Translations under genes and position numbers: made by a program
The notes under the pieces: model-generated
Seen by the model: only the letters and a program-made list of their open reading frames with translations
Told to the model about the DNA's origin: nothing
Databases searched by the model: none
In this document: positions 8,429-17,048 of the stretch, piece after piece
Position numbering within the stretch: the first letter of the stretch is position 1
Layout: the number at the start of each line of letters is the position of its first letter
Origin: Pseudomonadota bacterium
GTDB taxonomy: Bacteria; Pseudomonadota; Gammaproteobacteria; Xanthomonadales; Xanthomonadaceae
Assembly: GCA_023390905.1 (NCBI GenBank)
Contig: JAEWBY010000051.1
Span: forward strand, 22,469 to 86,468
Direction: 5' to 3'
DNA length: 64,000 bases

Positions 8429-9448
8429 ATGTCCGTGTCCCCCTCCCGTCCGGTTTCCGCCCGCATCCAGGCCGACCAACTGCGCCTTTCCGTCGCCCCG
8501 ATGATGGACTGGACCGATTCGCACTGCCGCGTATTCCATCGTCTCTTGTCACCGCATGCTCGGCTGTACACCGAGATGGTCCATGCGCAGGCCGTGATCC
8601 ATGGCGATCGCGATCGCCTGCTGGGTTTCGATCCGGTGGAGCATCCGGTGGCGCTGCAACTGGGAGGCAGCGAACCGGGCCTGCTGGCGACCGCGGCGCG
8701 CATCGGCGAAGAGTGGGGCTATGACGAGATCAACCTCAATGTGGGGTGTCCGTCCGATCGCGTGCAGGCCGGGCGCTTCGGCGCGTGCCTGATGAAGGAG
8801 CCGGCGCTGGTGGCCGACAGCGTGGCGGCGATGATCGCGGCCGTGGCAATTCCGGTGACGGTGAAATGCCGCCTCGGCGTGGACGAGATGGAGGATTACG
8901 ACCGTTTCCGCGCCTTCATCGACACGGTCGCCGATGCCGGTTGCACCACGTTCTTCGTGCATGCGCGCAAAGCCTGGCTGCAGGGCCTGTCACCGAAGGA
9001 AAACCGCGAGATCCCGCCGCTGCGCTACGAATGGGCGCATCGGCTCAAGCGCGAGCGTCCCGAACTGGATGTGGCAATCAATGGCGGCATCAACACCGTG
9101 GCGGACGTCCAGGCCCATTTGAGCCAGATGGATGGCGTGATGCTCGGACGCGCGGCGTATCACGAGCCATATCTGCTGCACGAACTGGAAGTGGCGTTGT
9201 GGGGTGCGCAGCCGCGCAGCCGGGGTGATCTGCTGCGCGCACTGCGACCGTATGTCGAGCAGAAGCTCGCTCGCGGCGTGGCCTTGAAGCACATCACGCG
9301 CCACGTGCTCGGGTTGTTCCATGGCCAGCCGGGCGGCCGCATGTTCCGCCAGATCCTCAGCGAAGGCGCGCATCGCCCCGGCGCGGACTGGTCACTGATC
9401 GAACAGGCGCTCGCGGCCACGCAGGCGCGGCTGTCGCCCGCGGCTTGA
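8429..9448 (+). CDS. dusA: tRNA-dihydrouridine synthase A
   Basis: FMN- and NADPH-dependent enzyme reducing specific uridines in the D-loop of tRNA. The protein is 339 residues. It shows the N-terminal SVAPMMDWTD start, the substrate segment LYTEMVHAQAVIHGD, the catalytic cysteine in LNVGCPSDRVQ (Cys107), and the DusA-type HARKAWLQGLSPKENR motif that binds flavin phosphate and tRNA. GRAAYHEPYLL follows toward the C-terminus. ATG8429 places the barrel start at a normal distance; longer upstream extension is low-complexity. It is followed four bases later by the CtlX-like gene. Confidence 0.95.
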   Translation: MSVSPSRPVSARIQADQLRLSVAPMMDWTDSHCRVFHRLLSPHARLYTEMVHAQAVIHGDRDRLLGFDPVEHPVALQLGGSEPGLLATAARIGEEWGYDEINLNVGCPSDRVQAGRFGACLMKEPALVADSVAAMIAAVAIPVTVKCRLGVDEMEDYDRFRAFIDTVADAGCTTFFVHARKAWLQGLSPKENREIPPLRYEWAHRLKRERPELDVAINGGINTVADVQAHLSQMDGVMLGRAAYHEPYLLHELEVALWGAQPRSRGDLLRALRPYVEQKLARGVALKHITRHVLGLFHGQPGGRMFRQILSEGAHRPGADWSLIEQALAATQARLSPAA

Positions 9449-9452
9449 TCCG

Positions 9453-10367
9453 ATGCTCACCCGCGATATCGAGGCCTTCTCTGCACGCGCCAAGGATTGC
9501 GCAGCGGACTTCGGACCGGCGACCGCGCGCGCCGCCTTTGTCGTGATGCCGGAAGGATTCATGCGCGCCGAGCAATCCGCGCTGGACAACCGCTACATGG
9601 CGGCGGCCGACGCCTTCGACGCCGAGGCCGCGATGCGCCAGCACCACGAACTGCAGCGGCGGCTCTCCGATGATCTGCCGGTGATTGCGTTTCCGGGCTC
9701 GCCGAACACGCCCGACGCGGTCTATCCGAACAATGTATTCGCCACCGCGCCCGGCCGGCTGATCATCGGGCGGATGCGGCATCCGGTACGCCAGCGTGAA
9801 GCATCCCGCCCGGATATCCGGCGGTATTTCAGCGAGGTCATGGGCTATACGGTCCATGACCTGTCCACGCAGCCGCATCCCTGCGAGCTGACCGGTGCGC
9901 TGGTCATCGATCGCGCGCGGGGCCTGGGCTTCTGCGGGCTCTCCGAGCGCTGCGATGAAGCCGGCGCCGCGCTGATGCATGAGGCCTTCGGCCTGCGTGC
10001 CACGTTGATGTTCGATCTGGCCCCGGGCGAATACCACACCAATGTGGTGCTGGCGGTGCTCGCCGGGCGCGCGGCATTGATCTGCCCTGATGGCTTTGCC
10101 GACGCGGCGGTGCCCGCCGCCCTCTCTCGGCTGTATGCGCCGCACGCGGTGTGGTTGTCGTCGGCGGAACAGGCGGCCTTTGCCGGCAATGCGATCTCAC
10201 TTTCCACGGACCGGGTGTGGATGAGCCGAAGCGCCGCGCAAGCTCTGGAAGCCCCGCATCGGCGGGCGCTGGAGCAGGGCGCCGGGCTGGTGGTCGAATC
10301 GGTGGAGATCGGAGCCATCGAGCGCGGCGGTGGTTCGCTAAGATGTTGTGTGGCCGAGATTTTCTGA
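9453..10367 (+). CDS. Arginine-deiminase superfamily hydrolase (CtlX-like)
   Basis: A 304-residue member of the guanidine-modifying pentein superfamily. Visible landmarks are PNTPDAVYPNNVF, a cluster of acidic residues in CELTGALVIDR, the catalytic-histidine region GEYHTNVVLAVL, and the C-terminal GGGSLRCC, where Cys298 or Cys299 is the nucleophile. This pattern matches the CtlX / amidinotransferase-like branch that hydrolyses guanidino or ureido compounds (citrulline, dimethylarginine or similar). Substrate is not resolvable here. It lies directly behind dusA and may be co-transcribed with it. An arginase is encoded 7 kb away, so arginine-type compounds are a plausible theme, by inference only. 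Confidence 0.75.
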   Translation: MLTRDIEAFSARAKDCAADFGPATARAAFVVMPEGFMRAEQSALDNRYMAAADAFDAEAAMRQHHELQRRLSDDLPVIAFPGSPNTPDAVYPNNVFATAPGRLIIGRMRHPVRQREASRPDIRRYFSEVMGYTVHDLSTQPHPCELTGALVIDRARGLGFCGLSERCDEAGAALMHEAFGLRATLMFDLAPGEYHTNVVLAVLAGRAALICPDGFADAAVPAALSRLYAPHAVWLSSAEQAAFAGNAISLSTDRVWMSRSAAQALEAPHRRALEQGAGLVVESVEIGAIERGGGSLRCCVAEIF

Positions 10368-10515
10368 GCGTTCTGGAAACTGAATACGGTTCAGGAACTT
10401 GTGGATAAGTTCAGACCGGATTCACTGCGCAGCGCCAAAACTCTGCGTCCACTGGTCTGGGAGTGGTTTCGGGATTCATTCAGTTTGAAGTACCGAGATC
10501 CGTTACGATTCTGTT

Positions 10516-10944
10516 ATGCGCAGCACATTCTATTCATTCCTGTTTGCGATGTCGCTGGCGGCCGGACTTGGGGCCGCGGGTGGCGCGCATGCGCAGGATT
10601 GGGGCGGGCAGGGCCAAGGGCCGGCGCAGCAGAATGCCGGCAACCGCGGCATGCCGCGCGCTGCGTTCGGGCGACCGGAACCGCGCAGCGACAACAACCA
10701 CAATTCCCTTTCCGATTCGGTACGGCGGATTCAGCGCGAACCGGGCGTGCGCGTGCTGAGCGCCGAACGTGTTCCGTTCGATGGACGTGACATCAACCGC
10801 ATCAAGTATGTCGATGAGCATGGGCGCGTGCGCTACATGGATGATGCCGGCGGCAGCCGTCGCCGCTCGTCGACGCCGCCGGATCCGTCGCCACCGCCCG
10901 GCATGCAGCCGCCTGCACGTGGCGATAACCCTTACCAACCCTAG
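10516..10944 (+). CDS. Small exported PepSY-like protein ahead of phoPQ
   Basis: A 142-residue protein with a signal peptide (hydrophobic residues 4-22, AHAQ cleavage). The middle (residues about 68-112) reads as a short PepSY-like fold, with RVLSAERV followed by RIKYVDEHGRVRYM. The flanks are glycine/proline-rich and disordered. It precedes the response regulator by 62 bases on the same strand. PepSY-type proteins beside sensor pairs often act as periplasmic modulators of the kinase, so a role in sensing through the downstream PhoQ-type kinase is a reasonable inference. The 148-base upstream gap holds no gene and probably the promoter. Confidence 0.7.
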   Translation: MRSTFYSFLFAMSLAAGLGAAGGAHAQDWGGQGQGPAQQNAGNRGMPRAAFGRPEPRSDNNHNSLSDSVRRIQREPGVRVLSAERVPFDGRDINRIKYVDEHGRVRYMDDAGGSRRRSSTPPDPSPPPGMQPPARGDNPYQP

Positions 10945-11006
10945 TCTTACGTACAATCGTTCGTAGGCACGTGCAGCCCGCTGCACCGCATTTCTAAGGA
11001 GAGTCC

Positions 11007-11693
11007 ATGCGTATCCTGCTGGTCGAAGACGAAGCCCCTCTGCGTGAAACCCTGGCTGCGCGCCTCAAGCGCGAAGGCTTCGCCGTCGATGCCGCGCAGG
11101 ACGGCGAGGAAGGCCTGTACATGGGCCGTGAGGTGCCGTTCGACGTGGGCATCATCGACCTGGGCCTGCCGAAGATGTCCGGCATGGAACTCATCAAGGC
11201 CCTGCGCGACGAAGGCAAGAAATTCCCGATCCTCATCCTCACCGCGCGGTCGAGCTGGCAGGACAAGGTGGAAGGCCTCAAGCAGGGCGCCGACGACTAT
11301 CTGGTCAAGCCGTTCCATGTGGAAGAGTTGCTCGCGCGCGTCAACGCGCTGCTGCGCCGTGCCGCGGGCTGGAGCAAGCCCACGCTGGAATGCGGACCGG
11401 TCGCGCTGGACCTGGCGGCGCAGACCGTCAGCGTCAATGGCAGCAACGTCGATCTGACCAGCTACGAGTACAAGGTGCTCGAGTACCTGATGATGCACGC
11501 TGGCGAACTGGTCTCGAAGGCCGATCTGACCGAGCACATCTACCAGCAGGATTTCGACCGCGATTCCAACGTGCTCGAAGTGTTCATCGGCCGCCTGCGC
11601 AAGAAGCTGGACCCCGATGGTGAACTCAAGCCGATCGAGACGGTGCGCGGTCGCGGCTATCGCTTCGCAATTCCGCGCACCAACGAGGGCTGA
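11007..11693 (+). CDS. phoP: OmpR-family response regulator, PhoP type
   Basis: A 228-residue two-domain regulator. The receiver has acidic pocket residues Glu7/Asp8, phospho-acceptor Asp51 in IIDLGLP, Thr79, and Lys101 in DYLVKPF. The C-terminal winged helix ends with VRGRGYRF. A good ribosome site (AAGGAG) precedes ATG11007. The stop overlaps the kinase start, so the pair is co-translated. The sequence strongly resembles PhoP of xanthomonads, which controls divalent-cation, envelope and virulence responses; the symbol rests on that resemblance and on the paired kinase. Confidence 0.85.
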   Translation: MRILLVEDEAPLRETLAARLKREGFAVDAAQDGEEGLYMGREVPFDVGIIDLGLPKMSGMELIKALRDEGKKFPILILTARSSWQDKVEGLKQGADDYLVKPFHVEELLARVNALLRRAAGWSKPTLECGPVALDLAAQTVSVNGSNVDLTSYEYKVLEYLMMHAGELVSKADLTEHIYQQDFDRDSNVLEVFIGRLRKKLDPDGELKPIETVRGRGYRFAIPRTNEG

Positions 11694-13138
11694 TGTCCAG
11701 CGCGGACGCCGGGCAACCGGCCGCGCGGCCGCGGCGCACGCCGTTCGACGGCTGGCGTCCGCGTTCGCTGCGTGCGCGGCAGTTGCTGGCCGCGAGCCTG
11801 GGCCTGGTGGCATTTCTCGCGCTTGCCGGTTATGCGCTGGATCGCGCGTTCGTCGCCACCGCTGAGGACAATCTGCGGCAGCGACTCAAGGCCTACGCAC
11901 TCAAGTACACCGACGAGATCGACTTCACCCGCGGCGGTGCGCTGATTCCGCCGTTCGATACCCCGGATCCACGCTTCGACATGCCCGACAGCGGCCTGTA
12001 TGCGGAAGTCATCCTGCCCAATGGCGGATGGGGATCCAATTCCACGCTGGGCCCCGATCTGCCCGACTCCCCGATGCTCGGTCCGCTCGAAGAAACCTTC
12101 GACGGTCCGGTCCTGTTCCGCCGCGCCGATGGCAGCGAAAGCCAGGTCTATCGCTACGGCGTGGGCTTCATCTGGGCCGAGCGCGGACCGGATGCCGAGT
12201 TCCCCTACAGCATCTACATTCTCGAAGACGCGCAGTCGCTTAATGCGCAGATGCGCGTCTTCCGCGGCGCGTTGTGGGTGTACCTCGGCAGCGCCGGCCT
12301 GATCCTGCTGCTGTTGCAGATGGCGGTGCTGCGCTGGAGCCTGCGTCCCCTGCGGCGCGTGGTGACCGAACTGACGCGCGTGCAGCGCGGTGAAAGTGAT
12401 CGCATGAGCGAGCGCCACCCGCGCGAACTGGAACCGCTCACCGACAGCATCAATGCGCTGATCGAGAGCGAACGCGAGAATCTGGATCGCCAGCGCAACA
12501 CGCTGGCCGACCTCGCGCACAGCCTCAAGACCCCGCTGGCCGTGCTGCGCACGCAACTGGACAGCGGCGCCGACGACATCGCCCTGCGCGAGGAAATGGA
12601 CACCCAGCTCAAGCGCATGAACAGTCTGGTGTCCTACCAACTCGCGCGCGCGGCCTCGAGCGGACACAAGCTGTTCTCCGCCCCGGTGGCGATCGAGCCG
12701 CATGCCGAGGAAATCGTGCGCGGCCTCGAAAAGGTCTATGCCTCCAAGCGGGTGCTGTGCGAATTCGAGATTGATCCCACGGCGCGTTTCTACGGCGAAC
12801 CCGGCGACCTGCAGGAACTGATGGGCAACCTGCTCGAAAACGCATTCAAGTGGGCCCGCGCGCGCGTGCTGCTGACGGTGCGTCCACTGCCGACGGTCGG
12901 TCATCGGCGCGCGGGGCTTTTTCTGTCCGTCGAAGACGATGGCCCGGGCATCAGCGAAGAGAACATTCCCGTCGTGCTGCAGCGTGGCGTGCGCGGCGAT
13001 GAACGCGTGCACGGCCACGGCATCGGCCTGTCGATCGTGCAGGACCTCGTGCGCGACTACCGGGGCGAACTCCAGGTCAGGCGCTCGGAAGAACTGGGCG
13101 GCGCGCAGTTCAGCGTGACGCTGCCGCAGACGCTCTGA
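11693..13138 (+). CDS. phoQ: Membrane sensor histidine kinase, PhoQ type
   Basis: A 481-residue inner-membrane kinase partnering the upstream regulator. Transmembrane segments are at residues about 31-49 and 193-215, flanking a periplasmic sensor of roughly 140 residues rich in Asp and Pro (LIPPFDTPDPRFDMPDSG). A HAMP-like region (RPLRRVVTELTRVQRG) leads to the phospho-acceptor H-box ADLAHSLKTPL with His276. The ATPase region shows the N box (LMGNLLENAFKWA), DDGPGI and GHGIGLSIV. The acidic sensor suits metal-cation sensing as in PhoQ. It is the last gene of the unit; mtfA converges on it 19 bases later. Confidence 0.85.
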   Translation: MSSADAGQPAARPRRTPFDGWRPRSLRARQLLAASLGLVAFLALAGYALDRAFVATAEDNLRQRLKAYALKYTDEIDFTRGGALIPPFDTPDPRFDMPDSGLYAEVILPNGGWGSNSTLGPDLPDSPMLGPLEETFDGPVLFRRADGSESQVYRYGVGFIWAERGPDAEFPYSIYILEDAQSLNAQMRVFRGALWVYLGSAGLILLLLQMAVLRWSLRPLRRVVTELTRVQRGESDRMSERHPRELEPLTDSINALIESERENLDRQRNTLADLAHSLKTPLAVLRTQLDSGADDIALREEMDTQLKRMNSLVSYQLARAASSGHKLFSAPVAIEPHAEEIVRGLEKVYASKRVLCEFEIDPTARFYGEPGDLQELMGNLLENAFKWARARVLLTVRPLPTVGHRRAGLFLSVEDDGPGISEENIPVVLQRGVRGDERVHGHGIGLSIVQDLVRDYRGELQVRRSEELGGAQFSVTLPQTL

Positions 13139-13157
13139 CCGCACGCGCGTCTTCCGC

Positions 13158-13901
13158 TCAGAACTCCGGCGGCGGTCCGTAGAAACGCCGCAGGTGCGCG
13201 GCCACTTCGGGCATGGCCATGCGCAGCACGCGGGGCGCGGAGAAGTGGTATTCGCTCGCGACCGCGAAGAATTCTTCCGGACTCTCCGCCGCGTAGGCGT
13301 TGATGGCGGTTTCCTCGCCGCGATCCACCTGCGCGCAGAGGCGATCATATTCGCCCTGGAAATCGCGCGCCCAGAGCCGGTGCCAGCCGCGCGAAAGCGG
13401 TGGCGTGCCGTCGAACGCGCCGTCCAGAAGGTCCAGCTTGTGCGCCATTTCGTGCGCCGTCATGCAGTACCCCGCATCCGGTTCGGCGACGTCGGCCTGC
13501 AGATCCGACCACGAAAGAACCATCGGCCCGCCCTGCCAGGCTTCGCCGTCGGCTTCCTCGTCCCATTCGTGCAGCACGCCGGCTTCATCGATCTCGCTGC
13601 GGCGCACGCGGAAGGCCTCCGGATACACGATCAGCTGCGACCAACCCGACCACCCGCGTGCACCGATGTCGATCAGCGGCAAGCAGCAGAGCGCGGCGAG
13701 CTGGGCGCGCTGCAACCGGTCCAGTTCCAGGCCGCCGACGGGCGTGATGGCTTTTTCGTGCAGGAATCGCTGGCTCAGCTCGCGCAGGTGCCAGCGTCGA
13801 AGCTCGTCCAGTCCACCAATCCACGCAACGTCCCGGCAGATGCGCTGCCAGAGAGAAGGTTCAATCGAGGTGGGCTGCAATCGCCGAAACGGGAACCACA
13901 C
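13158..13901 (-). CDS. mtfA: MtfA-type zinc metallopeptidase
   Basis: A 247-residue protein of the MtfA (DUF980) family. The zinc-binding HEMAH motif is at residues 150-154 within MTAHEMAHKLDLLDG, and the family block SEIDEAGVLHEWDEEA lies upstream. In E. coli MtfA binds the glucose repressor Mlc and has aminopeptidase activity. It is transcribed leftward toward the phoQ end and follows a small secreted-protein gene by nine bases, so the two probably form an operon. Confidence 0.85.
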   Translation of the reverse strand: MWFPFRRLQPTSIEPSLWQRICRDVAWIGGLDELRRWHLRELSQRFLHEKAITPVGGLELDRLQRAQLAALCCLPLIDIGARGWSGWSQLIVYPEAFRVRRSEIDEAGVLHEWDEEADGEAWQGGPMVLSWSDLQADVAEPDAGYCMTAHEMAHKLDLLDGAFDGTPPLSRGWHRLWARDFQGEYDRLCAQVDRGEETAINAYAAESPEEFFAVASEYHFSAPRVLRMAMPEVAAHLRRFYGPPPEF

Positions 13902-13910
13902 GAGCGTGCT

Positions 13911-14237
13911 TCAGCGGAACATTCCCGGCAGGAAGCTGTGCCACTTCGGGCCGCGCGGACGCGGCAGCACCGGGGCGCTGGCGTCGCCATCATCGCCGCC
14001 GCCGCGCGTGGTCGGAGCCGGCACATTGGGAATCACCGGCGTGGTGTTCACCGAATACTTGTTGCGGACCACGGCCTTCGTGCGACCAGCCGCCGTGCCG
14101 GGGACCGAGCTTTCGGCCGCCTTGTCGGCGATGTCCTGGCAGGCCGTGCCGTTGCCCGTCTGCGACGCACGGCCGTTCTGCGCCATGGCCGGCACGAGGG
14201 CGCAGGACAGCAGGATGAATACACTGGCGCGCAGCAT
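13911..14237 (-). CDS. Small exported protein of unknown function
   Basis: A 108-residue product beginning with a clear signal peptide (LRASVFILLSCALVPAMAQ, cleavage near residue 20). The mature part is short, with one cysteine, a basic patch around residues 48-60 and a Gly/Asp/Pro-rich tail ending PRGPKWHSFLPGMFR. No domain is recognised. ATG14237 is chosen because the signal peptide starts there. It lies immediately upstream of mtfA on the same strand and is probably co-transcribed with it. Confidence 0.65.
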   Translation of the reverse strand: MLRASVFILLSCALVPAMAQNGRASQTGNGTACQDIADKAAESSVPGTAAGRTKAVVRNKYSVNTTPVIPNVPAPTTRGGGDDGDASAPVLPRPRGPKWHSFLPGMFR

Positions 14238-14464
14238 CGGGACACTCCGGTCGGATGGCCCCGGTCGGGACCATCCGGCTGAATATAGCCCGAAACGGCG
14301 GGATGGGTCTGAATACGCGGGCTCGTCGGGGCGAGCCGCCGCCCTGGGCCGCCCGGGCGGACCGGCATAATGGCGGGCATGTTCCGATTCTCCGTGATGC
14401 CGGATTCGACTCTTGACCACAACGCGTGCGCGGCGTGCTGCGTGGACGCGCATGGGCGGCTCCG

Positions 14465-15421
14465 ATGAGCGGCGAGCGCGAGCTGCTGGTCCGGTTGGCG
14501 GAGGGGCCGGTGTCCGGCGACGTCCTGGCCCGTGACGCCGGACTGACCCGCGCGGCCATGTGGAAACGTATCGAAGCCCTGCGGCACGCCGGCCTGCGCG
14601 TGGATGCACGCGCCGGGCAAGGCTACGTGCTGCATGGGCCGCTGGACCTGCTGGACGCCGGCATCATCCGCGAAGGACTGCCCGCCGAGGGGTTGGCGTC
14701 GCTGGAGGTGGCCTGGTCGCTGGATTCGACCAACAGCGAGCTGCTGCGCAGGCAGACGCCGGAGTCCGGTGTCGCCGTGCTGCTGGCCGAGCAGCAGACG
14801 GGCGGTCGCGGGCGTCGCGGCCGCGCGTGGGCATCGCCCCTGGCGGCCAATCTGTACCTGTCGTTGGCGCGACACTTTTCGGGCGGGCTGGCGCGGCTCG
14901 GCGGACTGAGCCTGGTGACCGGCATCGTGGTCGCCGAAACACTGCGCACGTTGGGCTTCGCGCGTGTCGGGCTGAAATGGCCTAACGACCTGCTCGTCGA
15001 TCACCGCAAGCTGGGAGGCGTGCTGATTGAAGGCGGCGGCGAACATGGCGGTCCCGTGCGCGCGGTGATTGGCATCGGTCTCAACGTGCGCATGCCGGGC
15101 GGATGGGCCGAGAGCATCGACCAGCCATGGATCGACCTGCAATCGATGAGTGACGCTCCCCTTCAGCGCAATTACCTCGCCGCGGCGGTGCTTTCCAGCA
15201 TGCTGCCCGCACTGGAGCGCTTCGATGCCGAAGGCCTGTCGCCGTTCCTGCCACGCTACGCGGCGCTGGATGCGCTGGCCGGCCGCGAGATCACCGTGCA
15301 GGGCCAAACACTCCGGCATGGGCGCGCCGAAGGCATTGCCGAAGACGGTGCACTGCGTGTCCGCATCGATGGCACTATCGAACACCTGCATGCCGGGGAA
15401 GTCAGCGTGAGGATGCAATGA
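14465..15421 (+). CDS. birA: Biotin-protein ligase / biotin operon repressor
   Basis: A 318-residue bifunctional BirA. Residues 1-60 form a winged helix (GLTRAAMWKRIEALRHAGL). The ligase domain has the biotinyl-AMP loop GGRGRRGRAW (residues 113-122) and the KWPNDLL motif, and the C-terminal SH3-like cap carries GEVSVRM. It activates biotin as biotinyl-5'-AMP and loads it on acetyl-CoA carboxylase; the HTH suggests control of biotin genes as well. An earlier in-frame ATG at 14426 adds an unconserved tail. The stop overlaps the coaX start (ATGA), a common birA-coaX pairing. Confidence 0.95.
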   Translation: MSGERELLVRLAEGPVSGDVLARDAGLTRAAMWKRIEALRHAGLRVDARAGQGYVLHGPLDLLDAGIIREGLPAEGLASLEVAWSLDSTNSELLRRQTPESGVAVLLAEQQTGGRGRRGRAWASPLAANLYLSLARHFSGGLARLGGLSLVTGIVVAETLRTLGFARVGLKWPNDLLVDHRKLGGVLIEGGGEHGGPVRAVIGIGLNVRMPGGWAESIDQPWIDLQSMSDAPLQRNYLAAAVLSSMLPALERFDAEGLSPFLPRYAALDALAGREITVQGQTLRHGRAEGIAEDGALRVRIDGTIEHLHAGEVSVRMQ

Positions 15422-16155
15422 GCCAGTGGGTGTTTGATCTCGGCAACACGCGGCTCAAATGCGCGCAGCTGGATGAGGAAGGTCATCTGCGCGGGATCTC
15501 GGCGCTTGGCCATGATGCGGGCGATTTCGTGGACGCACTGCGTGCGCATTTGCCTGACGATGCCGCTTCGGCCTGCCTGGCGAGCGTGGCGTCCCCGGAG
15601 GTGACGGCGGCGGTGATCGAAGTACTGACCGAACGCTTCCAGCGCATCTCGCTGGCACGCACGCAGGCGCGGCTGGGCGGGCTGCACATCGCCTACCGGC
15701 ATGCGGAGAAACTCGGCGTCGATCGTTTCCTCGCATTGCTTGCCGCGCATGCGCGCGGGGGGGATTGGCTGATTGTCGGCGTGGGCACCGCGGTGACCGT
15801 GGACCTGCTCGCCGACCGGGGCCGCCATCTCGGTGGACGGATCGCGGCTTCACCGACACTGATGCGGCAGGCGTTGCACCACGCGGCGCGGCAACTTGCG
15901 GAAACCGGCGGCGAGTATGTGGAGTTCGCTGATGACACCGAGGATGCCCTGGTCTCCGGCTGCGAAGGTGCGGCACTCGGCCTGATCGAACGCAGCCTGC
16001 GCGAGGCGACCGCGCGGACCGGCGTTGTTCCGCGTATCGTGCTGCACGGTGGAGGTGCGGCCGCATTGGCGCCGCGACTGGCCGATGCGTCGTACGCACC
16101 CGCACTGGTGCTCGAAGGACTGGCCTCGTGGGCGCGATTGGGTCATCCCGCTTGA
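15418..16155 (+). CDS. coaX: Type III pantothenate kinase
   Basis: A 245-residue cytoplasmic enzyme for the first step of CoA synthesis. The ASKHA phosphate-1 motif is DLGNTRLK (residues 7-14), and the middle GVGTAVTVDLL motif with its catalytic aspartate and the LHGGGA adenosine loop are visible. The type III enzyme is ATP-dependent, monovalent-cation-stimulated and not feedback-inhibited by CoA. The start overlaps birA by four bases. A SPOR-domain gene follows after 40 bases. Confidence 0.95.
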   Translation: MSQWVFDLGNTRLKCAQLDEEGHLRGISALGHDAGDFVDALRAHLPDDAASACLASVASPEVTAAVIEVLTERFQRISLARTQARLGGLHIAYRHAEKLGVDRFLALLAAHARGGDWLIVGVGTAVTVDLLADRGRHLGGRIAASPTLMRQALHHAARQLAETGGEYVEFADDTEDALVSGCEGAALGLIERSLREATARTGVVPRIVLHGGGAAALAPRLADASYAPALVLEGLASWARLGHPA

Positions 16156-16195
16156 ACGCGCCCATCGACCATCGAATGATTCCTGGAATTGCCGC

Positions 16196-16852
16196 ATGCT
16201 GATACGCGCCGTCATCGTCCTGCTCGTCGTGCTCAATCTGGGTGTGGCCGCCTGGTGGATCAGCCGCAGTGAGATGCCGCGAGCGGAGCCGCCTGCGATG
16301 CCTGCCGGCGTGGCCACGCTAGAACTGGTGAAGCCGACCGCGCCGGCGACCACGCCACCCGGCCCGGCGCCCGCGTCCATCAGCCCGACCTTGTGCCTGC
16401 GGCTGGGCCCATTCCCCGACCAGTCTTCTGCGGAACAGGCAAGCACACGCCTGGGCAGCGCCATCGTGCAGGCGCGTGCGCAGTCACTGCCCGCCGAGGG
16501 TGCGAGCGCGTACAGCGTTCTGCTGCCGCCGGCCGAATCGCGCGATGCGGCGCAGGCGACCGCGCAACGGATCGCCGCCGCCGGCTTCACGGATATGCTC
16601 GTGGTGAACGATGGCGTCGACGCCAACGCGATTGCGCTGGGGCGGTATCGCAACCGCGGCACCGCACTGCGTCGCCAGGCCGAACTGGCCGCTGCCGGTT
16701 TCCCGGCGGAAGTTCGCGCCGCCGGTCGCGGGGCGTCGACGCAGTGGTGGCTCGATGTATCGGCAGGCCCGGCCGTGACCGCCGCCGACCTGCAAGCGCG
16801 CACGGGCGCCGCACGCGCCGAAACACAGAGCTGCGACGACGCGGTGCGCTAG
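16196..16852 (+). CDS. Membrane-anchored SPOR-domain protein
   Basis: A 218-residue protein with a single N-terminal transmembrane anchor (residues 3-23, MLIRAVIVLLVVLNLGVAAWW), a Pro/Ala-rich linker (residues about 30-60) and a C-terminal region with the beta-alpha repeat pattern of SPOR peptidoglycan-binding domains (CLRLGPFPDQSSAEQ; LPPAESRDAAQA). SPOR proteins bind glycan strands lacking stem peptides, usually at division sites. The stop codon is part of the apparent promoter of the next tRNA. Assignment of SPOR is by pattern and fairly secure; the cellular role is unknown. Confidence 0.7.
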   Translation: MLIRAVIVLLVVLNLGVAAWWISRSEMPRAEPPAMPAGVATLELVKPTAPATTPPGPAPASISPTLCLRLGPFPDQSSAEQASTRLGSAIVQARAQSLPAEGASAYSVLLPPAESRDAAQATAQRIAAAGFTDMLVVNDGVDANAIALGRYRNRGTALRRQAELAAAGFPAEVRAAGRGASTQWWLDVSAGPAVTAADLQARTGAARAETQSCDDAVR

Positions 16853-16855
16853 AAT
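16850..16855 (+). promoter_or_regulatory. Likely -10 hexamer of tRNA-Thr
   Basis: TAGAAT lies 28 bases before the mature tRNA 5' end; its first three bases are the stop codon of the upstream SPOR gene. The same hexamer precedes several other genes here. No convincing -35 was found. Confidence 0.45.
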
Positions 16856-16882
16856 CCACGTCCCGGCCCACTGCCGGCACGT

Positions 16883-16958
16883 GCCGCTTTAGCTCAGCTG
16901 GTAGAGCAACCGCCTTGTAAGCGGTAGGTCATCCGTTCGATTCGGATAAGCGGCACCA
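16883..16958 (+). tRNA. tRNA-Thr (TGT anticodon)
   Basis: The 76-base gene folds as a standard cloverleaf: acceptor GCCGCTT/AAGCGGC, D-arm with GCTCAGCTGGTAGAGC, anticodon stem ACCGC/GCGGT with loop CTTGTAA (anticodon TGT at 16916-16918), and T-arm with GTTCGATTC. Discriminator A is followed by an encoded CCA. It sits alone between the SPOR gene and arginase. Confidence 0.97.
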
Positions 16959-17048
16959 CTTGCGCGGCTCAATGCATCTGCTGCATTGCCACAGCCCGGT
17001 CATGCGTTCCGTCATAGACTCACGTTTTTCCGTTGACGAGTACGCCCG

